The notes under the pieces: model-generated | The model's input: the letters and a program-made list of their open reading frames with translations, nothing else | Databases searched by the model: none | Told to the model about the DNA's origin: nothing | Origin: Asanoa sp040676615 | GTDB lineage: Bacteria > Actinomycetota > Actinomycetes > Mycobacteriales > Micromonosporaceae | Assembly: GCF_040676615.1 (NCBI RefSeq) | Contig: NZ_JBFAPI010000007.1 | Coordinates: 124,001-188,000, forward strand | Direction of reading: 5' to 3' | DNA: 64,000 nt | Program-made: the position numbers and the translations under genes | In this document: in pieces, positions 1-9,765 of the stretch | Layout of the letters: every line of letters starts with the position of its first letter | How positions within the stretch are numbered: position 1 is the stretch's first letter

Positions 1-489
1 ATCTGGTCGTGGCGCGCCGACCATGGCAGCGGCGCCGGCTGGACCTCCAACCCGGCCGACACCGGGCTCCTCGTCAACGGCCAGAACGTCACGGCGTACG
101 GCCTGTTCGTCGAGCATTTCGAGAAGTACAACGTGGTCTGGAACGGCAACGGCGGCAAGACGATCTTCTTCCAGAACGAACTGCCCTACGACCCACCCAG
201 CGCCGCCGCGTGGTCGCACGACGGCATCACCGGCTACGCCGCCTACAAGGTGGCCAACTCGGTCACCTCCCACGAGGCCTGGGGCCTGGGCAGCTACTGC
301 GTCTTCACCGCCGACCCGAGCATCGCCGCCTACCACTCGTTCGAGGTCCCGGTGAACGCCAACGTGCGGTTCCACGACGTACTCACCGTGTCGCTCGGCA
401 AGGGTTCGATCACCCACGTCATCAACGACACCGGCTCGGCCGCCCTGCCGAGCAACGTCACGCCGCACACCGTCGTCAACTATCCCTGA
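1..489 (+). CDS. Secreted beta-helix (GH55/pectate-lyase-like) protein, C-terminal part only
   Basis: The frame is open from base 1 and ends with TGA at 487-489, so only the last 162 residues are present. The segment starts IWSWRADHGSGAGW and continues through LLVNGQNVTAYGLFVEHF and NVVWNGNGGKTIFFQNELPY. This pattern (W-WRADH, then 'vng.nvtayGl.vEH', then 'QNELPYD') is how the last turns of actinobacterial pectate-lyase-superfamily/GH55-like secreted proteins look. These are usually exported enzymes acting on beta-glucan or similar polymers. The signal peptide and active-site half lie outside the window, so activity cannot be judged. The family call is by remembered pattern and is moderately sure; that the frame is real coding sequence is very likely. 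Confidence 0.7.
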   Translation: MWSWRADHGSGAGWTSNPADTGLLVNGQNVTAYGLFVEHFEKYNVVWNGNGGKTIFFQNELPYDPPSAAAWSHDGITGYAAYKVANSVTSHEAWGLGSYCVFTADPSIAAYHSFEVPVNANVRFHDVLTVSLGKGSITHVINDTGSAALPSNVTPHTVVNYP

Positions 490-498
490 CGACTCCCG

Positions 499-1089
499 AT
501 GCTGACGTGCCCCCGGCTCGTCCTGGCCGCGGCGGCAGCAGCCCTATTGTCCGGCGTGGCGGGTTGTGCGAAACAGCAGCCCGCCACGCCGGTCACGTTC
601 GGCGGCACCGACCGGGCCTGGATCGAGATCACCATCGCGATGGACGAGCAGGTGCGTCCCCTGCTCGACCTGGTGCCGGCCCACTCCACGGACCCGACGC
701 TGCGGGCGGCCGCCGAACAGGTGCGGTCCCTCGTCGACGCGGAGCTGCCCACGTTGCGCCGGCTGCACGACCAGGCCGGCCTGTCACCCGCCAACCCGCA
801 CACCGGCATGGAGATGCCGGGCCTGGTCACCGCGACGCAGTTGGCACACGCGGCCACCCTCTACGGCCGCGAGTTCGACGCGTTCACGGCCGCCGCGCTA
901 CGCGGTTTCCTGAAGCACGGCGCCGACCTCGCCCGCAGCGAGACCGAAAACGGCGCGGAAGCACAGACAAAGGCGCTGGCCGCAACCGCGACCCGGGTAC
1001 GCGCGCGGGCCTTGTCCGCCTTGCCGCCCGGTGCCGCCCGCCAGCCGGCCGCCCGCTCGGCCTCGATGACCGCGTCGAGCACGCCGTAG
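499..1089 (+). CDS. DUF305 family lipoprotein
   Basis: A 196-residue exported protein starting nine bases after the previous stop. The N-terminus has a hydrophobic signal ending in the lipobox LSGVAGC, so it should be a lipid-anchored surface protein. The rest has the four-helix DUF305 layout, with a DRAWIEITIAMDEQ segment early and a GADLARSETENG segment late; in typical family members these positions carry HH/HA metal-binding pairs, which are mostly missing here. The family is often near copper or redox genes, but its role is poorly defined. The last about 30 residues (after RVRARALSAL) are unlike the family and rich in Ala/Pro, and the complementary strand looks more protein-like there, so the 3' end may have been altered by a deletion or frameshift. 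Confidence 0.65.
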   Translation: MLTCPRLVLAAAAAALLSGVAGCAKQQPATPVTFGGTDRAWIEITIAMDEQVRPLLDLVPAHSTDPTLRAAAEQVRSLVDAELPTLRRLHDQAGLSPANPHTGMEMPGLVTATQLAHAATLYGREFDAFTAAALRGFLKHGADLARSETENGAEAQTKALAATATRVRARALSALPPGAARQPAARSASMTASSTP

Positions 1090-1383
1090 CGGGACGCCAC
1101 TGCGGCGAAGACCGCATCGCCCAAGCTGACCTGGTGGTGCCCGCCTGGCCCGCGTCGACCCCCGCGCGGCGGTGGTTGGTGACGCCTGTCGGGTCGCGGC
1201 CGACGCGCTGCCTGTGTCGCGTCTCGCCCGAACCGCGCAGCACCGCGCCGACCAGGATCGGCGCCCAGAGCAAGGTCGCGTCCGGGTCGAGCGCCGCACG
1301 GCGGCGCTCCGGGTCGCCGCCCACGCGCGGCCTTCGCGGGCTGCCGACGACCAGGCCGAGCGGCCGCAGCCGGGATCAGACAG
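1090..1383. other. Gap of 294 bases with a possible decayed minus-strand gene
   Basis: No intact gene is visible. On the minus strand two frames carry protein-like stretches with high GC at third positions: about 1200-1325 (DPDATLLWAPILVGAVLRGS) and, in another frame, about 990-1140 (VSLGDAVFAAVASRYGVLDA). Joined across a frame change they would run antisense into the DUF305 3' end. Between them sits GVDAGQAG, faintly like the first acidic motif of IS110-type transposases. This is too weak to name a gene. Confidence 0.25.
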
Positions 1384-2169
1384 CTAGCGGCGGGCCAGCC
1401 ACACCGTACGGGTCGTGCGCACGCTGAGGTCGGTGCGGGTGGCCGTGCCTGTCGCGGCCTTTTCCAGCGCGGCCAGGTCGGCGGTGGCCAGCCGTCCCTC
1501 CAGGGCGTCGCGCATCCGCAGCAGGGACACCTCGGCATAGCGAGCGGTCGCCGGCGGCAGAGGCGGCCGCAGGTCGATGTCGAAGCGGCGTTCGTTGACC
1601 GCGCCGAAGCCGGCGGTGTTGATTCGGGTCGGCCAGTTCTCGTGCATGTGCAGGCCGGCCTCGTCCCGTCGGCGGGCCATCTCCGCGTGGCCGCGTCGCT
1701 CCAGGTCTTCGTCGGGTGTGCCGGCCAGGAACAGGGGAAACGAGTCCAGTTCCGCGATCACCAGCAGGCCGCCGGGGCGCAGGGTTCCGAACGCCGACGT
1801 CAGCGCCCGCGCCGGGTCGGCCATGTGGTGCATTGACGAAGCGGCCCAGATCACGTCGGTCGGGCCGAGGTCGGGCCACGGCTGGTCGAGGTCGGCCTCG
1901 ACGGTGCGGATCCGGTCGCCCAGGCCGGCGGCGTCGGCCCTGGCGCGCAGGTGGGCGAGCATGTCGGGGGAGACGTCGACCGCGGTGACGGTCGAACCGG
2001 GTAGGTCGCGGGCCAGGGCGAGCGAACCGGTGCCGCTACCGGCGCCGAGGTCGACGACGCGGGGGTGGTCGCCGGCCTCGCGGCCGACCCATTGGGTCAG
2101 CTCGCGGTGGTAGTCGTGCAGGACCTCAGCGTCCAGGTCGAGCATCTCGATCATGTGGTCGTGTGCCAT
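1384..2169 (-). CDS. Class I SAM-dependent methyltransferase
   Basis: This 261-residue cytosolic protein has the Rossmann-type methyltransferase core. SAM-binding motif I is VVDLGAGSG at residues 38-46, the acidic residue ending beta-2 is in VTAVDVSPDM, the post-II motif is TVEADLDQPWP, and PGGLLVIAEL is the usual strand 5. The substrate cannot be read from sequence. It is divergent from the XRE-cupin regulator that starts 47 bases away, so that regulator probably controls it. No good ribosome site precedes the ATG, which may mean a leaderless or very short leader transcript. Confidence 0.85.
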   Translation of the reverse strand: MAHDHMIEMLDLDAEVLHDYHRELTQWVGREAGDHPRVVDLGAGSGTGSLALARDLPGSTVTAVDVSPDMLAHLRARADAAGLGDRIRTVEADLDQPWPDLGPTDVIWAASSMHHMADPARALTSAFGTLRPGGLLVIAELDSFPLFLAGTPDEDLERRGHAEMARRRDEAGLHMHENWPTRINTAGFGAVNERRFDIDLRPPLPPATARYAEVSLLRMRDALEGRLATADLAALEKAATGTATRTDLSVRTTRTVWLARR

Positions 2170-2216
2170 GCGTCGACGGTAGCGACCTCTTGCCGCAAAG
2201 GCATAACATCTTGCGT

Positions 2217-2825
2217 ATGAAGCAAGAGAAGCAAGAGAAGCAAGAGGGAGACCTCGAGGCCAACGTCCGGTCGCGGATCCGGGCCCTGCGGCTCGCCCGC
2301 GGCTGGTCGCTCGACGAACTGGCCGCCAGTTGCCTGCTCAGCCCGTCGACGCTGAGCCGGATCGAGACCGGTCACCGGCGGATCGCCCTGGACCAACTGA
2401 CGGCCATCGCCCGCGCGCTGGGCACCACGCTCGACCACCTGGTCGAGTCGGGCGCCGACGACGACGTGGTGATCCGGCCCCACCGCGACGCGGCCCGGGG
2501 CATCACGACCTGGCTGTTGTCGCGCGACCGGGGGCAGACCGTCGCGAAGATGCGGATCACCCGCAAGGTGCCGGAAGACCTGCGGGTGCACCCGGGGCGC
2601 GACTGGTTCACCGTGCTCTCCGGCACGATCATGCTGCGCCTGGGTGAGCGCACGATCCTGGTCGGCACCAACGAGGCCGCCGAGTTCTCCACGATGGTCC
2701 CGCACGCGTTCGGCGCCCACGGCGGGCCGGCCGAGGTCCTGTGCATCCTCGACCACGAGGGCGAGCGCAGCCATCTGGGCCCACACGCGACGGGCCCGGC
2801 CGAGCGGCCGGGCCCGTCAAACTAG
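2217..2825 (+). CDS. XRE-family regulator with C-terminal cupin domain
   Basis: A 202-residue DNA-binding protein. After a charged tail made of three KQE units (a 9-bp tandem repeat at 2220-2246) comes an XRE helix-turn-helix at about residues 14-68 (IRALRLARGWSLDELA, then SPSTLSRIETG). A cupin barrel follows at about 105-185 (HPGRDWFTVLSGTIMLRLG), which in this family senses a small ligand. I start at ATG 2217 because the HTH follows normally; an in-frame ATG at 2163 would overlap the divergent methyltransferase start. TTGCCGCAA at 2190-2198 is a small palindrome that could be the operator. The last codons form a strong hairpin. Confidence 0.85.
   Translation: MKQEKQEKQEGDLEANVRSRIRALRLARGWSLDELAASCLLSPSTLSRIETGHRRIALDQLTAIARALGTTLDHLVESGADDDVVIRPHRDAARGITTWLLSRDRGQTVAKMRITRKVPEDLRVHPGRDWFTVLSGTIMLRLGERTILVGTNEAAEFSTMVPHAFGAHGGPAEVLCILDHEGERSHLGPHATGPAERPGPSN
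2791..2816. terminator. Bidirectional hairpin inside the 3' end of the XRE-cupin gene
   Basis: CGGGCCCGGCC at 2791-2801 is followed by GAGC and then its exact reverse complement at 2806-2816, an 11-bp stem with a 4-base loop. It lies within the final codons of the regulator (stop at 2823-2825) and just beyond the converging katG stop at 2833, so one hairpin can serve both genes. No long T tract follows, as is common in actinomycetes. Confidence 0.7.
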
Positions 2826-2832
2826 ACCGAAC

Positions 2833-5070
2833 TCAGGCCAGGTCGAACCGGTCGAGTTCCATGACCTTCGTCCACGCCGCGACGAAAGCGGCCACGAAGC
2901 GGTCGCGCCCGTCCTGGCTGGCGTAGACCTCCGCGAGCGCCCGCAGTTGCGAGTTGGAACCGAAGATCAGGTCGACCGGGGTGGCGGTCCACTTGACCTC
3001 GTCGGTGGTGACGTCGCGGATCTCGTACACCTGCTCCTCGGTCTCCGATGCCTTCCACCGGGTGCCGGGTGCGAGCAGGTTGGTGAAGAAGTCGTTGGTC
3101 AGCACGCCCGGCCGATCGGTGAGCACACCGTGGCGCGCGCCACCGACGTTGGCGCCGAGCGAGCGCAGGCCGCCGACCAGGACGGTCATCTCGGGCGCGG
3201 TCAGGTCGAGCATGTAGGCGCGTTCGACCAGCAGCACCTCCGGCTGGGCCTTCTCGCCGGCGCGCAGGTAGTTGCGGAAGCCGTCGGCGCGCGGCTCGAG
3301 CACCGCGAACGACTCGACGTCGGTCTGCTCCGCGCTGGCGTCGGTGCGGCCCGGGCGGAACGGCACGGTCACCTCGACACCGGCGTCGCGCGCCGCCTTC
3401 TCGACCGCGGCCGAACCGGCCAGCACGATCAGGTCGGCGAGCGAGATCTTGGCGCCGCCCGCGTCGTTGAACTTGCGCCGGATGCCCTCGAGCGTGTCGA
3501 GGACCGTCGACAGCTGTGCCGGCTCGTTGACCTCCCAGCTGCGCTGCGGCTCGAGCCGGATGCGGGCCCCGTTGGCGCCGCCGCGCTTGTCGGTGGAGCG
3601 GAAGCTCGCCGCCGACGCCCAGGCCGTCGAGACCAACTGGGCGGTGGTCAGGCCCGACTCCAGGACCATGGCCTTGAGGGTGGCGACGTCGGCCTCGCCC
3701 ACGAGTTCGTGGTCGACCGCCGGCACCGGGTCCTGCCACAACTGCGGCTCGGCGACCCACGGCCCAAGGTAGCGGCTGACCGGCCCCATGTCGCGGTGCA
3801 GCAGCTTGTACCAGGCCTTCGCGAAGGCGAGCGCGAACTCCTCCGGGTTTTCCAGGAAACGACGGGAGATCCGCTCGTACGCCGGGTCGACGCGCAGCGA
3901 CAGGTCGGTGGTGAGCATCGTCGGCTTGTGCTTCTTCGCCGGGTCGTGCGCGTCCGGGATGATCGCCTCGGCGTCCTTGGCGACCCACTGCTTCGCGCCG
4001 CCGGGGCTGGTGGTCAGCTCCCACTCGTACGCGAAGAGGATCTCGAAGAAGCGGTTGCTCCACTGGGTCGGCTTGTCGGTCCAGGTGACGTCCAGGCCGC
4101 TGGTGATCGTGTCGGCGCCCTTGCCGCTGGCGTAGCTGCTCAGCCAGCCCAACCCCTGCGCCTCCAGCGGGGCGCCCTCGGGCTCGGCACCCACGTGGTC
4201 GTCGGCGGGACCGGCGCCGTGGGTCTTGCCGAACGTGTGACCGCCGGCGATCAGCGCGACGGTCTCCTCGTCGTTCATCGCCATCCGGCCGAAGGTCTCG
4301 CGGATGAAGTGCGCCGCCGCGAGCGGGTCGGCGCTGCCGCGGGGACCCTCCGGGTTGACGTAGATCAGGCCCATCTCGGTCGCGCCGACATTGGGCGCCA
4401 TCTCGGTGTCGGAGACGTAGCGCTCACCGAGCCAGGTGTCCTCCTGGCCCCAGAAGATCTCCTCCGGCTCCCAGACGTCTTCGCGGCCGAAGCCGAAGCC
4501 GAAGGTCTTGAAGCCCATCGACTCCAGTGCGACGTTGCCGGCGAGCACGAGCAGGTCGGCCCAGGAGATCTGCTGGCCGTACTTCTGCTTGACCGGCCAC
4601 AGCAGCCGGCGGGCCTTGTCGAGGTTGGCGTTGTCGGGCCAGCTGTTGAGCGGTGCGAACCGCTGGCCACCGTCGCCCGCGCCGCCGCGGCCGTCGTGGG
4701 TGCGGTAGGTGCCGGCGGCGTGCCAGCTCATCCGGATCATCAGGCCGCCGTAGTGGCCGAAGTCGGCCGGCCACCAGTCCTGGGAGGTGGTGAGCACGTC
4801 GACGATGTCCTGCTTGAGGGCCGCGAGGTCGAGCTTCGCGAACTCCTTGGCGTAGCTGAAGTCTTCGCCGAGCGGGTTGCCCTTGGCCGGCTGGGCGTGC
4901 AGCACCGACAGGTCGAGCTGGTTGGGCCACCAGTCCCGGTTGGTGCGCGGACGACCGCCGGTCTTCGGGGTCGGCGAGTCGATCGCCGGGTTCTCGCTCT
5001 CGCTGCCGTGCGCGGTGGCCGAGTCGTGCGCGACCGGGCAGCCGGCCGTCTGGTCCTGGGTGTCGCTCAT
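2833..5070 (-). CDS. katG: Catalase-peroxidase KatG
   Basis: A 745-residue bifunctional haem enzyme that breaks down hydrogen peroxide and oxidises peroxidase substrates in the cytosol. The distal haem site is MIRMSWHAAG (Arg113, Trp116, His117) and the proximal ligand is in GGHTFGKTHG (about His279). The Tyr of GLIYVNPEG and the Met of RMAMNDEE complete the Trp-Tyr-Met adduct needed for catalase activity. Both the active N-terminal and the degenerate C-terminal peroxidase domains are present at normal length. ATG 5070 is chosen over upstream in-frame codons because AAGGAAG precedes it by about five bases. It lies 23 bases after furA on the same strand, the classical furA-katG operon. Confidence 0.97.
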   Translation of the reverse strand: MSDTQDQTAGCPVAHDSATAHGSESENPAIDSPTPKTGGRPRTNRDWWPNQLDLSVLHAQPAKGNPLGEDFSYAKEFAKLDLAALKQDIVDVLTTSQDWWPADFGHYGGLMIRMSWHAAGTYRTHDGRGGAGDGGQRFAPLNSWPDNANLDKARRLLWPVKQKYGQQISWADLLVLAGNVALESMGFKTFGFGFGREDVWEPEEIFWGQEDTWLGERYVSDTEMAPNVGATEMGLIYVNPEGPRGSADPLAAAHFIRETFGRMAMNDEETVALIAGGHTFGKTHGAGPADDHVGAEPEGAPLEAQGLGWLSSYASGKGADTITSGLDVTWTDKPTQWSNRFFEILFAYEWELTTSPGGAKQWVAKDAEAIIPDAHDPAKKHKPTMLTTDLSLRVDPAYERISRRFLENPEEFALAFAKAWYKLLHRDMGPVSRYLGPWVAEPQLWQDPVPAVDHELVGEADVATLKAMVLESGLTTAQLVSTAWASAASFRSTDKRGGANGARIRLEPQRSWEVNEPAQLSTVLDTLEGIRRKFNDAGGAKISLADLIVLAGSAAVEKAARDAGVEVTVPFRPGRTDASAEQTDVESFAVLEPRADGFRNYLRAGEKAQPEVLLVERAYMLDLTAPEMTVLVGGLRSLGANVGGARHGVLTDRPGVLTNDFFTNLLAPGTRWKASETEEQVYEIRDVTTDEVKWTATPVDLIFGSNSQLRALAEVYASQDGRDRFVAAFVAAWTKVMELDRFDLA

Positions 5071-5093
5071 GTGCTTCCTTCCGAACTGGCCGA

Positions 5094-5522
5094 TCACTGG
5101 GGGAAACGGGCGGTCGCGCAGGCGGGGCAGGAACCCCAGAGCACGACCTCCGCCTCGTCGATCACGAAGCCGTGATCGCCCGAGGCGGTGAGACAGGGTG
5201 CATGGCCGACGACACAGTCGACGTCGGCGATGGCGCCGCAGGAGCGGCACACCACGTGGTGATGGTTGTCGGCCACCCGGGCCTCGTAGCGGGCGGTCGC
5301 ACCGGCCGGCTGGATCCGCCGCACCAGGCCGGTGTTCGTCAGCGCCCGCAGCACGTCGTATACCGTCTGCCGGGAGACCTCGGGATGACCGGCGCGCACC
5401 AGCGCCAACACGGTCTCGGCGTCGACGTGTCGGTGGTCGTTCAGGACGGCGAGCACCGCCAGCCGAGGCCGGGTCACCCGCAACGAGACCGACCGCAGCC
5501 GCGTCTGGGAGTCCACCGTCAC
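5094..5522 (-). CDS. furA: Fur-family repressor, FurA-like
   Basis: A 142-residue metalloregulator. Residues 12-80 are the winged helix (LRVTRPRLAVLAVL, then VSRQTVYDVLRAL). The dimerisation half has a HHH cluster at about 87-89 and two Cys pairs, CRSC at 92-95 and CPAC at 132-135, which bind structural zinc in this family. In mycobacteria and Streptomyces, FurA/CatR-type proteins repress themselves and the katG gene behind them until peroxide or metal loss releases DNA, and gene order here matches. The start is GTG at 5522 with almost no leader after the predicted promoter. Confidence 0.92.
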   Translation of the reverse strand: MTVDSQTRLRSVSLRVTRPRLAVLAVLNDHRHVDAETVLALVRAGHPEVSRQTVYDVLRALTNTGLVRRIQPAGATARYEARVADNHHHVVCRSCGAIADVDCVVGHAPCLTASGDHGFVIDEAEVVLWGSCPACATARFPQ

Positions 5523-5531
5523 GCTGATAGA

Positions 5532-5560
5532 CCTTAGGCCACTTTTCTGGAACAGCTCAA
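5532..5560 (-). promoter_or_regulatory. Predicted furA-katG promoter
   Basis: Read on the minus strand, TTGAGC (5560-5555), a 17-base spacer and CTAAGG (5537-5532) make a plausible -35/-10 pair. The -10 box ends only nine bases before the furA GTG, so the mRNA would be nearly leaderless. An AT-richer patch (GAAAAGTGGCCTAAGG) overlaps it and would be the natural FurA target. Predicted by eye only. Confidence 0.45.
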
Positions 5561-5576
5561 GTTTGGATCGCGCTCG

Positions 5577-8032
5577 TTAGTTCGATGGCGCCCGCACGAC
5601 GGCCGAGTGGGCCGCGAGCCATGGCCCGGTGACGCTGTGTGGATCGGCCGCGACCTCGGCCGGCGTGCCGCGGGCGACGACGCGGCCGCCGTCGGGGCCA
5701 CCGCCCGGGCCCATGTCGAGCACGTGGTCGGCCGCCGCGAGCACGTCCAGGTCGTGGTCGATCACGATGATGGTCGCCCCGTCGGACAGGAGCCGGTCGA
5801 AGACGCCGACGAGGGTGCGGATGTCGACCGGATGCAGCCCCGTCGAAGGCTCGTCGAGTACATAAAGGACGTCGCGTTGACTGCTGCGCAACCGGGCCGC
5901 GATGCGCAACCGCTGCGACTCGCCGCCCGACAGTGAGGGCGTCGGCTCGCCCAGCTTCAGATAACCGAGGCCGACGTCGACCATCGGCCGCAGCGGGCGG
6001 ACGATCGTCGGCACGGCCGCATACCGCTCCACCGCCTCGCGCACGGTCAACCCCAGCACGTCGGCGATCGTGAGCCCGTCCACGCGTACCGCCAGCGTCT
6101 CGTCGTTGAACCTGGCACCGTGGCAGGTCGGGCACTCGACGTTGATGTCGGGCAGGTATTGCACGTCGAGGTCGATCGAGCCGATCCCGCGGCAGGTCGG
6201 GCACTGCCCTTCCTTGGTGTTGAACGAGAAGTGGCCGGCCGGGCGGCCCGACGCGGCACCGAAGTAGTTGCGGATGGCGTCGAACGCGCCGGAGTAGGTG
6301 CTCGGCGTCGACCGAGCGTTCAGGCCGATCGGTGTCGCGTCGATCTCCACGACCTGGCGGATCGAGCCCAGCGTCAACGCGTGACGTGCTCGGGCAACGG
6401 GTCGCCGGCCAACCGCGCGCGGGCGGCCGGGATCAGGCTGTCGAGCACGAGCGCGGTCTTGCCGGCGCCGGACGGGCCGGCCAGCGCGGTCAACCGGTTG
6501 ACCGGGAACCCGACGGTCACGTTGCGCAGGTTGTAGAGCCGCCGCACGGCGATCGTGGCGCGCTCGCGGGGAAGTGGCCGGGGCGGGCGGGAGACCGCCG
6601 GCCCGCCGCTCAGGAACGGACCGATGATCGACTTGCGGTTTTTCTGGATCTGGTCGGGCGTGCCCTCGGCGACGATCGTGCCGCCCAGCCGGCCCGCGCC
6701 CGGACCGAGTTCGATCACCCAATCGGCCGTGCGGATCAGGTCGAGATCGTGCTCGACGATGACCACGGTGTTGCCGTTGCCGGTCAACGCGGCAATCGTC
6801 TTGCGCAACCCCTCGACGTTGCTCGGGTGCAGGCCGACCGACGGCTCGTCGAGCACGTAGAGCATACCGGCGGTGTTCGCGCGTACGGTCGAGGTCAGTT
6901 CGATCCGCTGCCGTTCGCCGGTCGACAAGGTGGCGCCGGCCCGGTCGAGGCCCAGATAGCCCAGGCCGAGGTCGATCAGCGGCCCGATCGCGCCGGTCAA
7001 CTCGCCGACCAGCCCGGTCGTCAGCCGGCTCAGCTCCGGCGGCATCAGCGGCGGCAGGTCGTTGGCGAACGCGACCAGGTGGTCGAGGTCGAGCGCGCTG
7101 ATCTCCGCCAGATTGCGGCCGTTGAGACTGGAGGTCAACGCCTCCGGGCGCAACCGGGTGCCGTGGCAGACGGGGCAGGTGTGCGAGACGAGATATCTGC
7201 TGTTCTCCGACTTCTGGGCCGCGGTCACCGCGTTGTCGTAGGTGACGTTGAGCTGGACCTGCCGCCCGTTGCGCCCCGACACCACCACCAACTGCTTGAC
7301 CGGTTTCCCGTGCAGCACGAAGTCTTTTTCCTTGCGGGTCAGCTTCCGGTAGGGCACGTCGAGCCGCACACCGAGTTCGCCGGCGGCGAACATGCTCACC
7401 CGGCGCCCGCCCACGTTCCACGGCAGCACGGCGCCGTCGGCGATCGTCTTGTCGGGGTCCGGGACCAGCGCGTCGGTGTCGACGTCGAACCGGGTGCCGA
7501 TGCCGTTGCAGCCCGGGCAGGCCCCGATCGAGTTGAACGCGAACGACTCCGCGCTCGGCGGCGCGAACCGCACGCCGTCCACCGGGCACTGGATCTCCAT
7601 CGCCTGCGTGGCGATCGACGGCGGCACGGCGTGGCCGTTGGGGCAGCGGTGGGTGCCGAGCCGCGACATGATCAGCCGCAACACGTTGAGCACCTCGCTC
7701 ATCGTGCCGACCGTGCTGCGCGGCCCGGGTACCGGCGGCCGTTGCCGCAACGCGAGCGCCGGCGGCAGGTGGTCGATCCGGTCCACGTCCGGCCGCTCGG
7801 CCTGGGTCAGCCGGCGCCGGCTGTAGGTGCTCAGGCCCTCCAGGAACCGGTGCAGGCCCTCGGCGTAGAGGGTGCCCATGGCCAGCGAGGTCTTGCCCGA
7901 GCCGGACACACCGGCGATCACGACGGTACGCCAGAGCGGGACGTCGACGTTCAGGTCGCGCAGGGTGTTGTGCCGTACGCCCCGGGCCTGGATGGCCCGG
8001 GGCAGTGTGTCCGGCGGCGGGGCGATCCTCAT
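5577..8032 (-). pseudogene. UvrA2/DrrC-like ABC ATPase, split by one frameshift
   Basis: Two minus-strand frames together give one UvrA-like protein of about 818 residues, shorter than canonical UvrA and typical of the UvrA2/DrrC group linked to drug or DNA-damage tolerance. The first frame (8032 to about 6374) holds Walker A GVSGSGKTSLA, a CPVC/CPGC zinc module, signature STGERQRIEL, YVLDEPSVGLHP and the second Walker A GPSGAGKTALV. The second frame (about 6384 to 5577) holds the rest: CPTCRGIG zinc module, signature SGGESQRLRIA and YVLDEPSTGLHP. At 6374-6384 the reading breaks after LPEHVT; restoring one base would give EHVTALTLGSIRQVV, as homologues read. It is a recent mutation or a sequencing error. 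It lies 10 bases behind the DUF899 gene. Confidence 0.88.
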
Positions 8033-8042
8033 ACCTACCGGT

Positions 8043-8741
8043 CTAGCCGCAATCGGCGCCGACCTCAGCCGAACCCGGCATTAGGCGGGTCCACTGCGGG
8101 ATCGGCCGCCCGTCCCGCACGAACCAACTCTGGGTCGGATCCTGCGGCCACCCCGCCGGCGAGTCCTCCCACTGCTCCTGCCTCCCGTAGACGGTCAGGT
8201 CCAGCAGCCGCAGGGCCGGCATCATCACCTCACAGCCGCGGCCGTCGGTCTCGTAGGTCTGGAAGATCCGGTCACCGACCCGCAGGTAGGTGGTGATCCA
8301 CCCGTCCGAGATGCCGGGCACGTCGATGCCGTCGACGGAGTACCAGGGCGTCGGATAACCCATGAAATCGCGGTACGGCGCGAACTCGTCATAGGGGCCC
8401 TGGCACCAGACGGCGAACGTGACGCCGCGCGCCTCGAGATAGGTCGGATCCTGGAAGTTCCACACCGTCGCCGTGCAGCCCCGGCACTGCTCGGCGAAGC
8501 TCTTCCCGCGGTGCCACATGTGCTTGCAGACCAGCAGTTGGTCGCGCCCCTCGAAGATGTCGTGCAGGGCCGTGGGCCCGTTCGCGCCGACGAGCGTGAC
8601 GGTCGGGTCCACCTCGACCATCGGCAGCCGGCGGCGAGCGGCGGCGATCGCGTCGCCCTCGCGGGTGTGTGCCTTCTCCCGGGTCAGCAGCGCGGCCCGC
8701 GCGCGCAGCCAGGTGCCACGGTCGACAACCTGCGGTGTCAT
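8043..8741 (-). CDS. DUF899 (thioredoxin-like) family protein
   Basis: A 232-residue protein of the DUF899 family, which has a thioredoxin-like fold and no settled function. Recognisable family pieces are the N-terminal WLRARAALLTREKAHTREGD, the RRRLPMVEVD strand, LLVCKHMWHRGKSFAEQCRGC and YSVDGIDVPGISDGW. The Cys pair in EQCRGC sits where redox activity would be expected. AGGAGGAACC directly precedes the ATG. It is divergent from an ECF sigma factor gene (80 bases between starts) and heads a likely two-gene unit with the broken UvrA2-like gene. Similar sigma/DUF899 neighbours are common in actinomycetes, which suggests the sigma factor controls it, but that is inference. Confidence 0.85.
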   Translation of the reverse strand: MTPQVVDRGTWLRARAALLTREKAHTREGDAIAAARRRLPMVEVDPTVTLVGANGPTALHDIFEGRDQLLVCKHMWHRGKSFAEQCRGCTATVWNFQDPTYLEARGVTFAVWCQGPYDEFAPYRDFMGYPTPWYSVDGIDVPGISDGWITTYLRVGDRIFQTYETDGRGCEVMMPALRLLDLTVYGRQEQWEDSPAGWPQDPTQSWFVRDGRPIPQWTRLMPGSAEVGADCG

Positions 8742-8821
8742 GGTTCCTCCTCGACGGTCAAGCGGTTCGTTGCCGGTACCGACGAGGCAACCCGTCAGCT
8801 GTCATCGGTAGCCTGTCGCCC

Positions 8822-9721
<900 letters not shown>

Positions 9722-9728
9722 TAGACCG

Positions 9729-9753
9729 ACTTCGAAGCGATAAGCGTCGAAGT
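9729..9753. promoter_or_regulatory. Inverted repeat in the leader of the esterase gene
   Basis: ACTTCGA (9729-9735) and TCGAAGT (9747-9753) form 7-bp arms around an 11-base loop, ending just before the ribosome site GAGGGGA of the next gene. It could be an operator or an mRNA hairpin that masks the site. Only the symmetry is seen; no function is shown. Confidence 0.3.
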
Positions 9754-9765
9754 GAGGGGAATCGC

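Noticed and set aside
2644..5175. Long plus-strand open frame opposite katG
   Set aside because: It mirrors the KatG codons, has low-complexity Arg/Gly/Val text and no domain; a typical shadow at high GC.
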